Shown here: in pieces, positions 55,015 to 64,000 of the stretch
Layout: every line of letters starts with the position of its first letter
Position numbering within the stretch: position 1 is the stretch's first letter
DNA from: Colletotrichum lupini
Lineage: Eukaryota; Ascomycota; Sordariomycetes; Glomerellales; Glomerellaceae
Length of the DNA stretch: 64,000 nucleotides
NCBI RefSeq assembly: GCF_023278565.1
Contig: NC_064681.1
Coordinates: 2,852,001 to 2,916,000, forward strand
Reading direction: 5' to 3'
The notes under the pieces: model-generated
The model's database searches: none
Told to the model about the DNA's origin: nothing
Seen by the model: the letters and a program-made list of their open reading frames with translations, nothing else
Position numbers and translations under genes: made by a program

Positions 55015-56703
55015 TCATGACGCCTCTTCCCTCATCCGCCTCGCATTCCTCCACACGGGACCCTTCTTCGCTATCAAAACCATCATCGGGCTCAAGACAG
55101 CACACAAGGCAGCCAGGAACGTAAACGACCACCCCCTCCCCATCCCACGAATCATGTACTCAATCACCGCCGTTCCAACAGCGCCCATGGCGCACCGCAC
55201 CAGGTTATTCGCTGCCGTCGCCGTCGCCGGCGCGTCCGGGAAAAGGTCCACAATGAGCGTATTCATGACGCTAAACGACCCCGTAATCGTGAGCCCGATT
55301 ACACCCTGCAGCACCAACGGTGCCGCGACGCCGCCGACCTCGTAATGCAGCACCCACCCGTAAGCCGTCAGCGCCGCGAGCCCGACGGCGACAGCCGGGT
55401 AGACGGGCTGCAGGCGGGCCTTTTCGATGGGGAATTTGAGGAGGTCGTCGCCGCGGCGGCGGTCGATTGCGAAGCCGATTTGGGAGGCGATGCGGCGGTA
55501 GTTCCAGTCGAGGACGTAGCCCTGGCCGAGGCTGGCGACGACGCAGCCCGCGCCGTAGGGGAGGTAGCAGAGGCCGAGCTCGAGGTCGTTGAAGTGGTAG
55601 ATTTCGCGGAAGAGGGTGCCGAGAGTGGCAGCTACGCAGATGAAGGCTACGTAGAGGAGGCTGTTGTATGCGAGGACGAGGGCCATTTCTTTTTCGAAAA
55701 TGATTTTGACGGAGCGGATTGGGTTCGGGAGGCGGAGTTTGCGGTGAGGGTGTGCTGGTATGGATTCGGTCTGAGAAAGAGCGCCGGTGTCCTGGTGTCT
55801 ACGGTTACGGCGGCGGCGCCGGATGAGGTCGATTAGGGGCCGGTTCCACGACTGAGCCGGGATAGAGCCGTTGCCCACGACACCACGACAGGTCTCTGGG
55901 ACGAAGAGGGCGTAAGGGACAAGCCAGAGGCTGATGAGCACGACGCAAAACCAAAAGATGGACGCCCAGCCGAAATACTGCGTCAAGACGCCCCCCAAGA
56001 CGGGACCGATGGTGGGGCCGACGTTGATGCCCGCGCCGACGATGCCCATATACTTGCCCCGCTCCGAGCTGACCGAGATATCAGCCACCATGGCGAACCC
56101 CAGCGCAATGGCGCCGCTGCTCCCGCCGCTCTGCAGCATGCGGAGGACGAGGAGGGCGGCGTAGTCGCGCTGCAGGGCGAGTCCGACGCAGGCGACTAGG
56201 TAAATGCTGAAGGCGACGAGAAAGGCCGGGCGGCGGCCGGCCATGTCGCCGAAATCGCCAAAGAGCGTCGGGGAGATGGCCTGGAGGATCATGTAGGAGG
56301 TGACGGTGAGGTTGACGAGGGCGACAGAGACGTGGAGGTCGTCTGCGATGGGGGCCAGGACCGGGTAGTAGATGTTTGCGGACATGGGCGGGACGAAGCA
56401 GGCGACGGAGGCCATGAAGGCTACCCAGCGCTTTGTGGAGGGGGAGAAGACGCTGTAGGCTGGGCCGCTGGGCTGGCGGGTGAGGTTTTCGGGGTCACCG
56501 TTTTGGTCGTGGGCCGGGTTGGGGTCTTCGGTCGATGAGACTTCATTGTGTGATTTCTCGTTGGCGAGTTCTGGGTCGCTTGGTGTTGAAACCTGGATGA
56601 TGGACGGACTTGGAGATGTTTGTGGTGTTTCTGGGCCAGTTTGATTCCTTTTCAAGTCCACTTGGCCCATGTTGTTCAACTCATCTTGCCCCATACTTGT
56701 CAA
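55015..56703 (-). CDS. DHA1-type MFS drug:H+ antiporter
   Basis: An intronless 562-residue protein. Residues 1-90 are a hydrophilic Asn/Ser/Pro/Glu-rich N-terminus. Twelve spans follow, with TM1 ANIYYPVLAPIADDL, motif A region FGDFGDMAGRRPAF, the TM4 arginine region LRMLQSGGSSGAIALG, and the TM5 antiporter motif GINVGPTIGPVLGG (motif C). A loop of about 50 residues separates the halves. The C-terminal half ends with NLVRCAMGAVGTAVIEYM and a short Arg-rich tail. It belongs to the same DHA1 (QDR-like) family as the disrupted gene at 17906, and both share the NNLVRC...GAxG element of TM11. Substrates are unknown; family members export drugs, polyamines or metabolites at the plasma membrane. The reading frame is intact. 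Confidence 0.9.
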   Translation of the reverse strand: MTSMGQDELNNMGQVDLKRNQTGPETPQTSPSPSIIQVSTPSDPELANEKSHNEVSSTEDPNPAHDQNGDPENLTRQPSGPAYSVFSPSTKRWVAFMASVACFVPPMSANIYYPVLAPIADDLHVSVALVNLTVTSYMILQAISPTLFGDFGDMAGRRPAFLVAFSIYLVACVGLALQRDYAALLVLRMLQSGGSSGAIALGFAMVADISVSSERGKYMGIVGAGINVGPTIGPVLGGVLTQYFGWASIFWFCVVLISLWLVPYALFVPETCRGVVGNGSIPAQSWNRPLIDLIRRRRRNRRHQDTGALSQTESIPAHPHRKLRLPNPIRSVKIIFEKEMALVLAYNSLLYVAFICVAATLGTLFREIYHFNDLELGLCYLPYGAGCVVASLGQGYVLDWNYRRIASQIGFAIDRRRGDDLLKFPIEKARLQPVYPAVAVGLAALTAYGWVLHYEVGGVAAPLVLQGVIGLTITGSFSVMNTLIVDLFPDAPATATAANNLVRCAMGAVGTAVIEYMIRGMGRGWSFTFLAALCAVLSPMMVLIAKKGPVWRNARRMREEAS

Positions 56704-57810
56704 GACAGCATCTCCGTATCAAGCAAAGATACAGAGAGATGACCAGGCGGGAGAAAAACGGAGATTGAAGCTTGGCTGCCGTTGCTGTCTCCAGACACTT
56801 ACTTGACAGTGTTTCACGATACTCTTTTGTGATATAGCAAAGACTATATATTGAAGTAATATTCAACCGGAAAAGATGAGCAAGTAAACTTCACAAGAAT
56901 GGATGATCTTGCTTGCCTATGTAGATTTTGCAGGTAGTCCATATCCATAAGCGGGACCATCTTGCCGCCCTGCCGCATACCTACCCAGCTTTACAACAAT
57001 GATGTTATTTCCGCTACCAGGTCAGCCTCCACCTCCACCACTCGGCCTCTGACCGACCGCGATTAACACGCAGCTTTTATGATTCGCTCGGACCGGGCCA
57101 TACCTCCACAAAAGCCCGCCCGTTTTGGGCAGCTGGAGTCGTCCAGCATTGACCGAGGCGGCTTCTGGGACGTGTCTATCGGTGCGGTATCGGGCGAGAT
57201 GATCGCAGCCAAAAAAAGGTCCGTTGGTGTTCCTTGACAGATGGCACTAACAGATTCATCATTGCGCCTTTAGTTAGGTGGTGGAGGGCAATAGCTAGAG
57301 TCGCTTGACTCTAGCATAAATTGGGTCCACTGCGAGATCGGACAGCCTCACTTCAGATGTCCAGCCCTTCTCTAGAATTCCGTTTTCGAATGTGGTCCTT
57401 TTTTCAACGAGGATGTTAAAAAGTGGTTGATGGACGTCACAATTGGCGCCTTTGGTAAGCTTCGGTCTCGTTGTTGTGGAGGGGCTGGCTCGTGCGCCCT
57501 GCCGACGCCCCTGCCGACCTGCCGATGCAGCCCCGAACTCTGACTGTCAATCCGCTTAGCTAATCCGTACAAAAAACAGCCACACCAGCCCCAAGTCCGA
57601 GGAGACAAATGTGGCTAGTGAGACCTGAGAACCCAAGCCACGTCATTGGAGAACAGCTTTCCACATCTCCAGCTGGCAGCGAGGATGTGACCACAGGGTT
57701 GAACGACGTGATATTACGGATTCCGGTGCTCCTCAACACCACGTAATTACTTCCAGATTGAAACGTTCCCTTCTCCCAGCCGCACGGCAAAGTGCGATAG
57801 GTCCCCCGAA
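56704..57810. promoter_or_regulatory. Divergent intergenic region between MFS gene and UFE1
   Basis: It is 1.1 kb with no gene visible. TATATATTG near 56,846 lies about 145 bp upstream of the MFS start and could act as a TATA element, which is weak evidence. Confidence 0.45.
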
Positions 57811-59053
57811 ATGGACATTACACCAGCATTCAACGACCTCCTGCGGAAGCGCAATGCGCCCATCGTCACCGAAAAGAAGCTCAGTCTCGAAGCAATTGAC
57901 GGCTTCCTCAAGGAGGCTTACAGAATAGTCAGTCTCTACGAAACCACCTCTCTGTTTCTGAGAACTGTATGCCTCTGACACCTTGACATCCAGAACTCCC
58001 ACATTACAAACCTCCACAACGAACTCAAAGATGTCCGACAAGCCTACCTTTCAACAGCGCAACCGCGCAAAACACACATCCACGCCGCCGCCGCCACCCA
58101 ACAACGTCACCTAACAGACCGCGACCGCGAAGAAGTGGATGCAAACGCAAAGCAAATGCTCCGCGAGCTCAACGCGAGCATCACAGCCCTCAACGAAGCA
58201 GAGCTCCTCCGCCGCGAAACCGAAACGGCCGTCATCCGCAAAAAGTACGCCAGCAGGCTCGGTGCCCTCGGCGCCTGGGCTGCAGCGAGTGACAATGACA
58301 GCGGCAGCAGCAAGGGCAAGACGGCAGAGCACGCGGCGGCCGAGGCCCGCGCCAGGACGATTGAGCAGCACCGCGACGAGGTGATTCAGAGTCTGAGGTT
58401 GGGACTGCAGCGGTGCGGGAGGACGCAGCAGGATATGATGGAGGTGAGGCTCACGAGGGAGATGGAGAAGAATAGGAGTGTTTTGGCGAAGGCGGGCGGC
58501 GGCGGGGCGATGCCTGAGCTGGGTGGGTTTTATGAGTCCATGGCGAAGACTGCTGCGACCAGCAAGGGGGCGACGGGCAAGGCTGGTTTGCCGCCCGGGG
58601 ATGAGGGTGCGTCGTCGTCGTATGACCCGCGAGAGGGTCTCACGGATGAGCAGATTCAGATGTTTGAGAAAGGAAACCAGGATATGCTTCAGCATTACAA
58701 CAGCACGCTGGACAAAGTCAGGTATGTTTTCGATGCCTCGGCATTTTTTCACTACAAGTCGCCCAGAGGTTCCTTCGGAATACATCGCTAACCATTCGGT
58801 GCCTATGAATAGGACGGCGGAGAAATCGCTACTCGAGATTGCAGAGCTGCAGACGTTACTGGTGGGCAACTTGGCGACGCAGTCTGCGCATATTGAGCAA
58901 CTCGTGGCGGACTCGGAAAACATTACGGCGGACGTGGGCGGTGGTAACAAGCAGCTGAAGAAGGCGACGCAGCGACCGAGCGCGGCGAGGTATACCTTTT
59001 TCGCGTCGGCGGGGTTGTGCACGTTTTTGATTCTTTGGGACTTGATTATCTAG
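57811..59053 (+). CDS. ufe1: ER Q-SNARE syntaxin-18/Ufe1
   Basis: Three exons (57811-57927, 57994-58721, 58813-59053) give 361 residues. Intron 1 has the donor GTCAGT; the junction AYRI|NSHITNLHNEL is typical of the family, which supports it. This SNARE receives COPI vesicles at the ER and works in homotypic ER fusion. The N-terminus DITPAFNDLLRKRNAP matches the syntaxin-18 N-terminal domain. The SNARE helix spans the second intron (FEKGNQDMLQHYNSTLDKV|RTAEKSLLEIAELQ...). The central Gln layer is probably within LLEIAELQTLLVGNLATQ. A C-terminal anchor (YTFFASAGLCTFLILWDLII) ends the protein. The middle third is a long low-complexity insert. Confidence 0.85.
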
Positions 59054-61554
59054 TTGTGAGGCCGGAAGCATTGGGTTGAATAGAAGCTTGGCTGGGAGGT
59101 TGACCAGTTTGGCGATACAATACCATGATAACCATTGTCTTGGCTGTACTACGCACCACATATCGTGGTCTGCCAAATTTCACCTCTGATTTTCAGTCTT
59201 GTAGAGGTGTGCACTTTTGACTTATTGAGGTAGCATTTCGAGTAGGTATTCCATGGCTTGAATCACAGGCTGACATTCCTATGTTGGGAGGTTGGGCTGA
59301 CAGACATGTGAAAGTTTATAGATAGCAGCGTCACATGCCGGGTCGTCAAAAAGCCTGGACCAAGTGCAGGTGACCTTTTAGTTGCAAGCCATGTAAATCC
59401 AGCGAACGAGAAAATGAGAGGACTGATGCCTTGGTCTTCGGGTGCTGGGAGCATTCGACAATCTGATCTGCCTTGCCTACATTATCTAGCACCTTACGTA
59501 AGCAAACTACAGATTCACTTTATCACAGGGAAGAAGCGTTGTCGCGGTGTGTTCTCCGGGACGGCTTGTACGGAGCTGGAATGCCGGGGGAGCTTCGGCG
59601 AGTGTCTGGGCAAGCTTGCGGCAGGCGAGCTTCTGATTGGCGCTGCTAACGACATTGAACATGCGAAACGGTTCTCGGTACCTGCGGTGTTTTGGAAGGG
59701 GGGAAGCGTTGCAATACCGAGGAGTGGTCTCATCTTTGCGGTTATACTGGGAGTTGCCGAGTTCTAAATTTGTGCTGTCGATAAAACCCTCGTAGTGTAG
59801 GTATTGATCCCAAGTCAAGGCGTGAATCTCCAAATAGGTGGTGTAAGATGAAGGAAGATGAATGTGCGTCTGTTAAGCTGCGGTCCGTTATACAGACAAG
59901 ATGAGATGATCTCGTTACTTTGGTCTGAAGTGGCTCGGCAATGCACTCCATCCGATATCAACGGTTCAGAAAGAATCCAAGAAGATAAACCGGGATGAAC
60001 TTCAATCTGTACTACGGAGTACTCCGTACACTACGAGACTAAGCAAACGTCGAGTCGTGATGACAATCTGGCAGCAAATGGGAGAGTTTGGAGAGTCATG
60101 GGGTTGAGCCCGAGACCTCGGCCCGCCCTCCACGGGTGACCTCACAAGCGCGATTGGGAAAGGTTGGGGCAAATGGGGAAGCAGCGGGGAGCCGACAGCT
60201 AGAGGATAAGAAGAAGGCGCGCTCCTTCCCCCGCCGATGCACAAGACACTGAAAGGAAGGTACTGCCACTGCTGCTGCTGCCAAACCTGGAAACAACGAA
60301 ACGAAATCCCCGACCATTGCCCGACACTTCGCCGATTTCTTCACTTTCGGTATCTTTTCTCTTTGCCTCCTCATCCCGGGAACTTGCAAGACATCGCATC
60401 CAATTGCCCAGCTGCCCAGAAAAACACAGAATCAATCTATTTCTGCAGACAAACCCGCCTATCCGCACCCGATTCGAGCAAGGCGTTACGAAATACCTTC
60501 CTCGACCTGACTATCCTGCCCGCACCTGGTGGATCCCATTTGATACAACTTTGCCCCCAAACCCAACCTTGGACGTGTCACAGTGGTACTTTTTCTCCGT
60601 CGCCAGGTTCCATTCAAACTCGATTGTTTGCTGTTTCCCGAGTTTCTTCTGCCACCTTTTCAGGCCTCAGACAGCCAGAATTTCCGAACCACAAAAAATA
60701 CGCCCTCCGATCGTCCGAGCCAAAACAACACTACCTCAGCCCTTTCATCCAGGCTTCCACTACTCCTCCGTACCCAACCCCCCGTATCCAAGCCGTTGCT
60801 CTGCCGTACAGTGTACCCTGCGCCCTGCATCTGTACATACCTACCTAGTGTCTGTATTCTGCAGCCCGCCCGTCCGTTGCAACCACATTAACCTTCCTGT
60901 ACGTTTCTGCAACTCCCGGAGCGCCGCGCTGTGAGGACGAGACACTCGGCCAGACCCAAGCGTTGCCGTACGCCTTAGTTAACACGTCCAGGTCTTTCCG
61001 GGATAGCTTAGCTCCCGCGCCAACCAAGCCCCCCGTCTTTCATCCCCCAGGTAAGCAGTTGCAGCCCGTTTGTCCCTCACCTCAGCAACATGTCATCTTG
61101 CGGCTTGCCCTGTTCCTTGACGTCCTAGACGTTTCCCGCCCTAGCTGGAAGTCCCCCCCGTCTATGGAGGCGCATGTCCGCTTCCCCCCTTCCCCTTCCC
61201 CTTCCCCGTCCAACCTCGAAGCGTCGGGTGACACGGTGACCCCTCCGGGAGCCCGGGCAGAAGGGGCACCTCTCACCCCAAGGCCCCATGGAAGGTCCCA
61301 AAACACCCCGACCACACCGGTGACCTAGCTCCCATTCTCACTGCCCACCTGGGTCAGGTACGGAGTACTTGGGTCACCTCAGAGACTCAGACGCCTGGAC
61401 AAACGGTTGGCGCCTGTAATCGCAAAGCTTCCCATTCGCCCGTCTAAATCGTACCACTATTTGATGCCATAATAATAACCACCCCCAGACAGACCCTTCC
61501 TCCCCCCCCGCCTCTGACTCGTTCCCCCTTCTCACGAAAGCTCCGACGCTGAAA
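59054..61554. other. Gene-free stretch upstream of aspartate aminotransferase, 2.5 kb
   Basis: The right half (about 60,230-61,550) is pyrimidine-rich on the plus strand, like promoters and 5' leaders of highly expressed fungal genes. It contains a 16-bp palindrome at 60013-60028 and a related TACGGAGTAC at 61,359-61,368. The long frames at 60237-60934 are composition artefacts rich in Pro/Ser/Arg. Confidence 0.5.
60013..60028. promoter_or_regulatory. Perfect 16-bp palindrome TACGGAGTACTCCGTA
   Basis: It contains CGG-N6-CCG, the spacing recognised by some Zn(II)2Cys6 factors (Ppr1-type). The same half, TACGGAGTAC, recurs at 61,359-61,368 nearer the aminotransferase start. It could equally be a common genomic word, so function is only suggested. 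Confidence 0.3.
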
Positions 61555-63264
61555 ATGCCCGGTGATTCCTCCTCTTCTTCATCAGCTTCGGCCTCTTCCT
61601 CTTCTTCCTCTTCTCCCCAGAACAACTCTACTCTTTCGAGAATACGCAACATCGCATCACACATCATGGCGCCCGTTTCAACCACAAACTTCCCCGCCAG
61701 CACGGTGCCGCAAGCTCCTGAGGATCCCCTCTTTGGCTTGATGGCCGCCTACAGGGCAGACCAGAGCAAGGACAAGGTCGATTTGGTGGGGTGAACCCTT
61801 GATTCATCAAGCAGCAGCAGCAGCTAGCTATCTTGATGGTGTTCTGAGCTCTTTTGCTAACCAGACCAGGGAATTGGAGCTTACCGCGATGACAACGCGA
61901 AGCCTTGGGTTCTCCCCGTCGTCAAGAAGGTGCGTCATCATTCTCTTCTTTTGATTTCCCCCCCTTCACCTTGTTGTGTGAATGCCCTCCGGAGACGGAC
62001 CCTGCTTGCGGCCCCTCCGGCTCCAGCAAGGCAAAGCCCGGCTGCGTCACGCATCGGCGGCACAACAGCTGATGTGCAGCATCGTCCTATTTTTGATGAG
62101 CTTTCCCCTCATCGCATCCCACTTCCTCCACTTTTGGCCTGCCCCTTACAAGTTACCCACCCCCGCTAACCCCGCCATGATGCAACTTTACAGGCCGACG
62201 AGATCCTCCGCAACGATCCCGAACTCAACCACGAATATGCTCCCATCGCCGGTATCCCTCAGTTCACCGGCAAGGCCAACGAGCTGATGCTCGGCGCCGA
62301 TTCGCCCGCCATCCGTGAGAAGCGCACCTCCTCCGTCCAGACGATTTCCGGCACCGGTGCCGTCCATCTCGGCGCACTCTTCCTTGCAAAGTTCTACAAG
62401 GGCAACCGCACAGTCTACATCTCTAACCCAACATGGGCCAACCACAACCAGATCTTTGGCAATGTCGGCTTGCCTATTGCCCAGTACCCCTACTTCTCCA
62501 AGGAGACAAAGGGCCTCGACTTTGAGGGCCTCAAGTCTACCCTGTCTTCCGCTCCCGAGCGCTCAATCATCCTTCTTCACGCATGCGCCCACAACCCCAC
62601 CGGTGTTGACCCGACACAAGAGCAGTGGAAGGAGATTGCTGCCCTGATGCGCCAGAAGAACCACTTCCCCTTCTTCGACTGCGCTTACCAGGGCTTCGCC
62701 TCCGGCAACCTTGCCCAGGATGCCTGGGCTGTGCGCTACTTCATCGAGCAGGGCTTCGAGCTCCTCATCGCCCAGAGTTTCGCAAAGAACTTTGGCCTCT
62801 ATGGCGAGCGCGCTGGATGCTTCCATTTCGTCACCGCTCCGGCCTCCGACGCCGCCGAGACCACAAAACGTATCGCCTCCCAGCTCGCCATCCTCCAGCG
62901 CTCCGAGATCTCAAACCCTCCCTTATACGGCGCCCGCGTCGCAGCCACCGTGCTCAACGACCCTGCGCTCTTCGCCGAGTGGGAGGACAACCTGCGCACC
63001 ATGTCCGGCCGTATCATCGAGATGCGCAAGGTCTTGCGCGCCAAGCTCGAGGAGCTCGGTACCCCCGGCACCTGGAACCACATCACCGACCAGATCGGCA
63101 TGTTCAGCTTCACCGGCCTGTCAGAGACGCAGGTGCTGAAGCTGCGCGAGGACGCCCACGTGTACATGACCAAGAACGGCCGCATCAGCATGGCTGGTCT
63201 CAACACGAGGAATGTCGAGTACTTTGCCAAGGCGGTCGACAAGGTTGTTCGTGAGACGAAATGA
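61555..63264 (+). CDS. Aspartate aminotransferase
   Basis: Three exons (61555-61785, 61870-61929, 62194-63264) give 453 residues. Intron 1 has a GTGGGG donor; the junction VDL|GIGAYRDDN fits the family. The class-I PLP enzyme interconverts aspartate/2-oxoglutarate and oxaloacetate/glutamate (malate-aspartate shuttle, nitrogen metabolism). Motifs: AYRDD, SGTGAVHLGA, NPTWANHNQIF, HNPTGVDPT, FFDCAYQGFASG, and AQSFAKNFGLYGERAG with the PLP lysine. The last ~40 residues match the usual C-terminus (YMTKNGRISMAGLN). Residues 1-37 form a Ser-rich extension before a second Met (61666, MAPVSTTNFP), from which a typical cytosolic-length enzyme of 416 residues would start. LSRIRNIASH in the extension is mildly basic, so alternative starts could target two compartments. 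Confidence 0.93.
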
Positions 63265-64000
63265 GATTGCGATTTCTTATGACGTTTTGTATGAATGTAA
63301 ATGGGTATACACGGGGACCGGATATGTCCCCACGCAATGGTGTGGCCAAACCGCTGGCAGGAAGTGGAAAGAGGGAAAGAAAAAAATCCTTAGATTCCCT
63401 AGCACTGGAGTAATGACCATCACCTCTTGTTCATGATGCACATTGCTATACTCTATTACTTATTTGATGAATTGTGTGATCTGTGAGACTACTGTCATCG
63501 TCTACATAAATCTATCTGTTACTACAATTGAGAAGTGGTCAGTATGTTGAGGGCTACCAACCTGAGTCTGAGTACCGATACCTGTCAATCGGAACTAAGT
63601 CATCCGGAACGTCCATGGCTTCCCTGTCTCAGATCTATTCAAGACCAACTTGGGTATGAAGGAAATATCAGAAGGTAAGGTGAGACGAGGTGAAGCAGAG
63701 CTCTTTTCCTTTCTTACCCTGCTCCTCCTTCCTCGTCTTCTCTGCTTGCCCTTTCATCCTCCTTATCTCTCAGTCTCCATTCTATCTTTTATCATGATAT
63801 TCTATCTCTCATGAATCCGTCATCTCTTGTCTCTCGTTTTAGATCATCTCTATCTCTGATTTTATTTTACCCCTATTTTGTTTCCTCCATTATCCCCATA
63901 ATTGAACTTCCTTCATGTCTTGTCATTTCTTTCCGATCACCCCTGTCTTTGAATTTCCATCATCCATGGCACTGGGTTTCCATCATCTCTATCTTCGAGG
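63265..64000. other. 3' flank with pyrimidine-rich low-complexity tract
   Basis: From about 63,695 the plus strand is strongly CT-rich with imperfect repeats of CATC and TCTATCTCT words, as in fungal promoters or 5' leaders. A gene may start just outside the window. No coding sequence is visible. Confidence 0.5.

Noticed and set aside
55345..55836. 163-codon plus-strand ORF antisense to the second MFS gene
   Set aside because: It is Glu/Ala/Val-rich and fully inside a convincing gene on the other strand: a shadow frame.
60237..60934. Two overlapping ORFs of about 200 codons upstream of the aminotransferase
   Set aside because: They lie in a pyrimidine-rich leader, overlap in different frames and encode low-complexity Pro/Ser sequence.

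Overview
The window looks like nuclear DNA of a filamentous ascomycete (Pezizomycotina, probably a Sordariomycete). The support is short GT-AG introns of about 50-65 nt, a division-1 chitin synthase with a very long N-terminus, a tannase and a tyrosinase of fungal type, and a long block mutated in the manner of repeat-induced point mutation (RIP). No tRNA, rRNA or CRISPR was recognised. All functional calls come from motifs and remembered family features; no search was run.

Layout. (1) 1-12,695 is AT-rich and has almost no CpA/TpG. Inside it a complete, heavily mutated Ty3/Gypsy LTR retrotransposon can be delimited at 3984-12048: two 190-bp LTRs, a GTCTC target duplication, a polypurine tract, and gag-, RT- and integrase-like relics on the minus strand. 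An extra long relic frame lies on the plus strand between pol and the 3' LTR. A less mutated, hairpin-rich island (about 2,200-2,692) lies upstream. (2) 12.7-33 kb is an accessory-looking segment: an orphan polytopic membrane protein, a Pro/Thr-rich single-span protein, a DHA1-type MFS transporter with an in-frame TGA, a class-III aminotransferase whose intron lacks a GT donor, an aspartylglucosaminidase-type asparaginase, an anion:cation symporter MFS, a tannase, and a tyrosinase with three separate lesions. (3) 34.8-64 kb is core-like and intact: chitin synthase, a soluble twin-ATPase ABC protein, proteasome chaperone UMP1, a prenylated ubiquitin-fold protein, AP-1 beta-adaptin, EMC4, a small orphan gene, a second DHA1 MFS transporter, syntaxin-18/UFE1 and aspartate aminotransferase.

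How it fits together. The core half is membrane-traffic and housekeeping biology (AP-1, EMC4, UFE1, chitin synthase, UMP1) with ordinary divergent promoters (ABC/UMP1 and AP-1/EMC4). The accessory half is enriched for extracellular or nutrient functions (tannase, tyrosinase, asparaginase, transporters), but there is no polyketide or peptide synthase, so I do not call a biosynthetic cluster. Lesions are confined to the accessory half next to the RIP block, which suggests decay of dispensable genes. The most unusual structure is the opposite-strand relic frame inside the Gypsy element.
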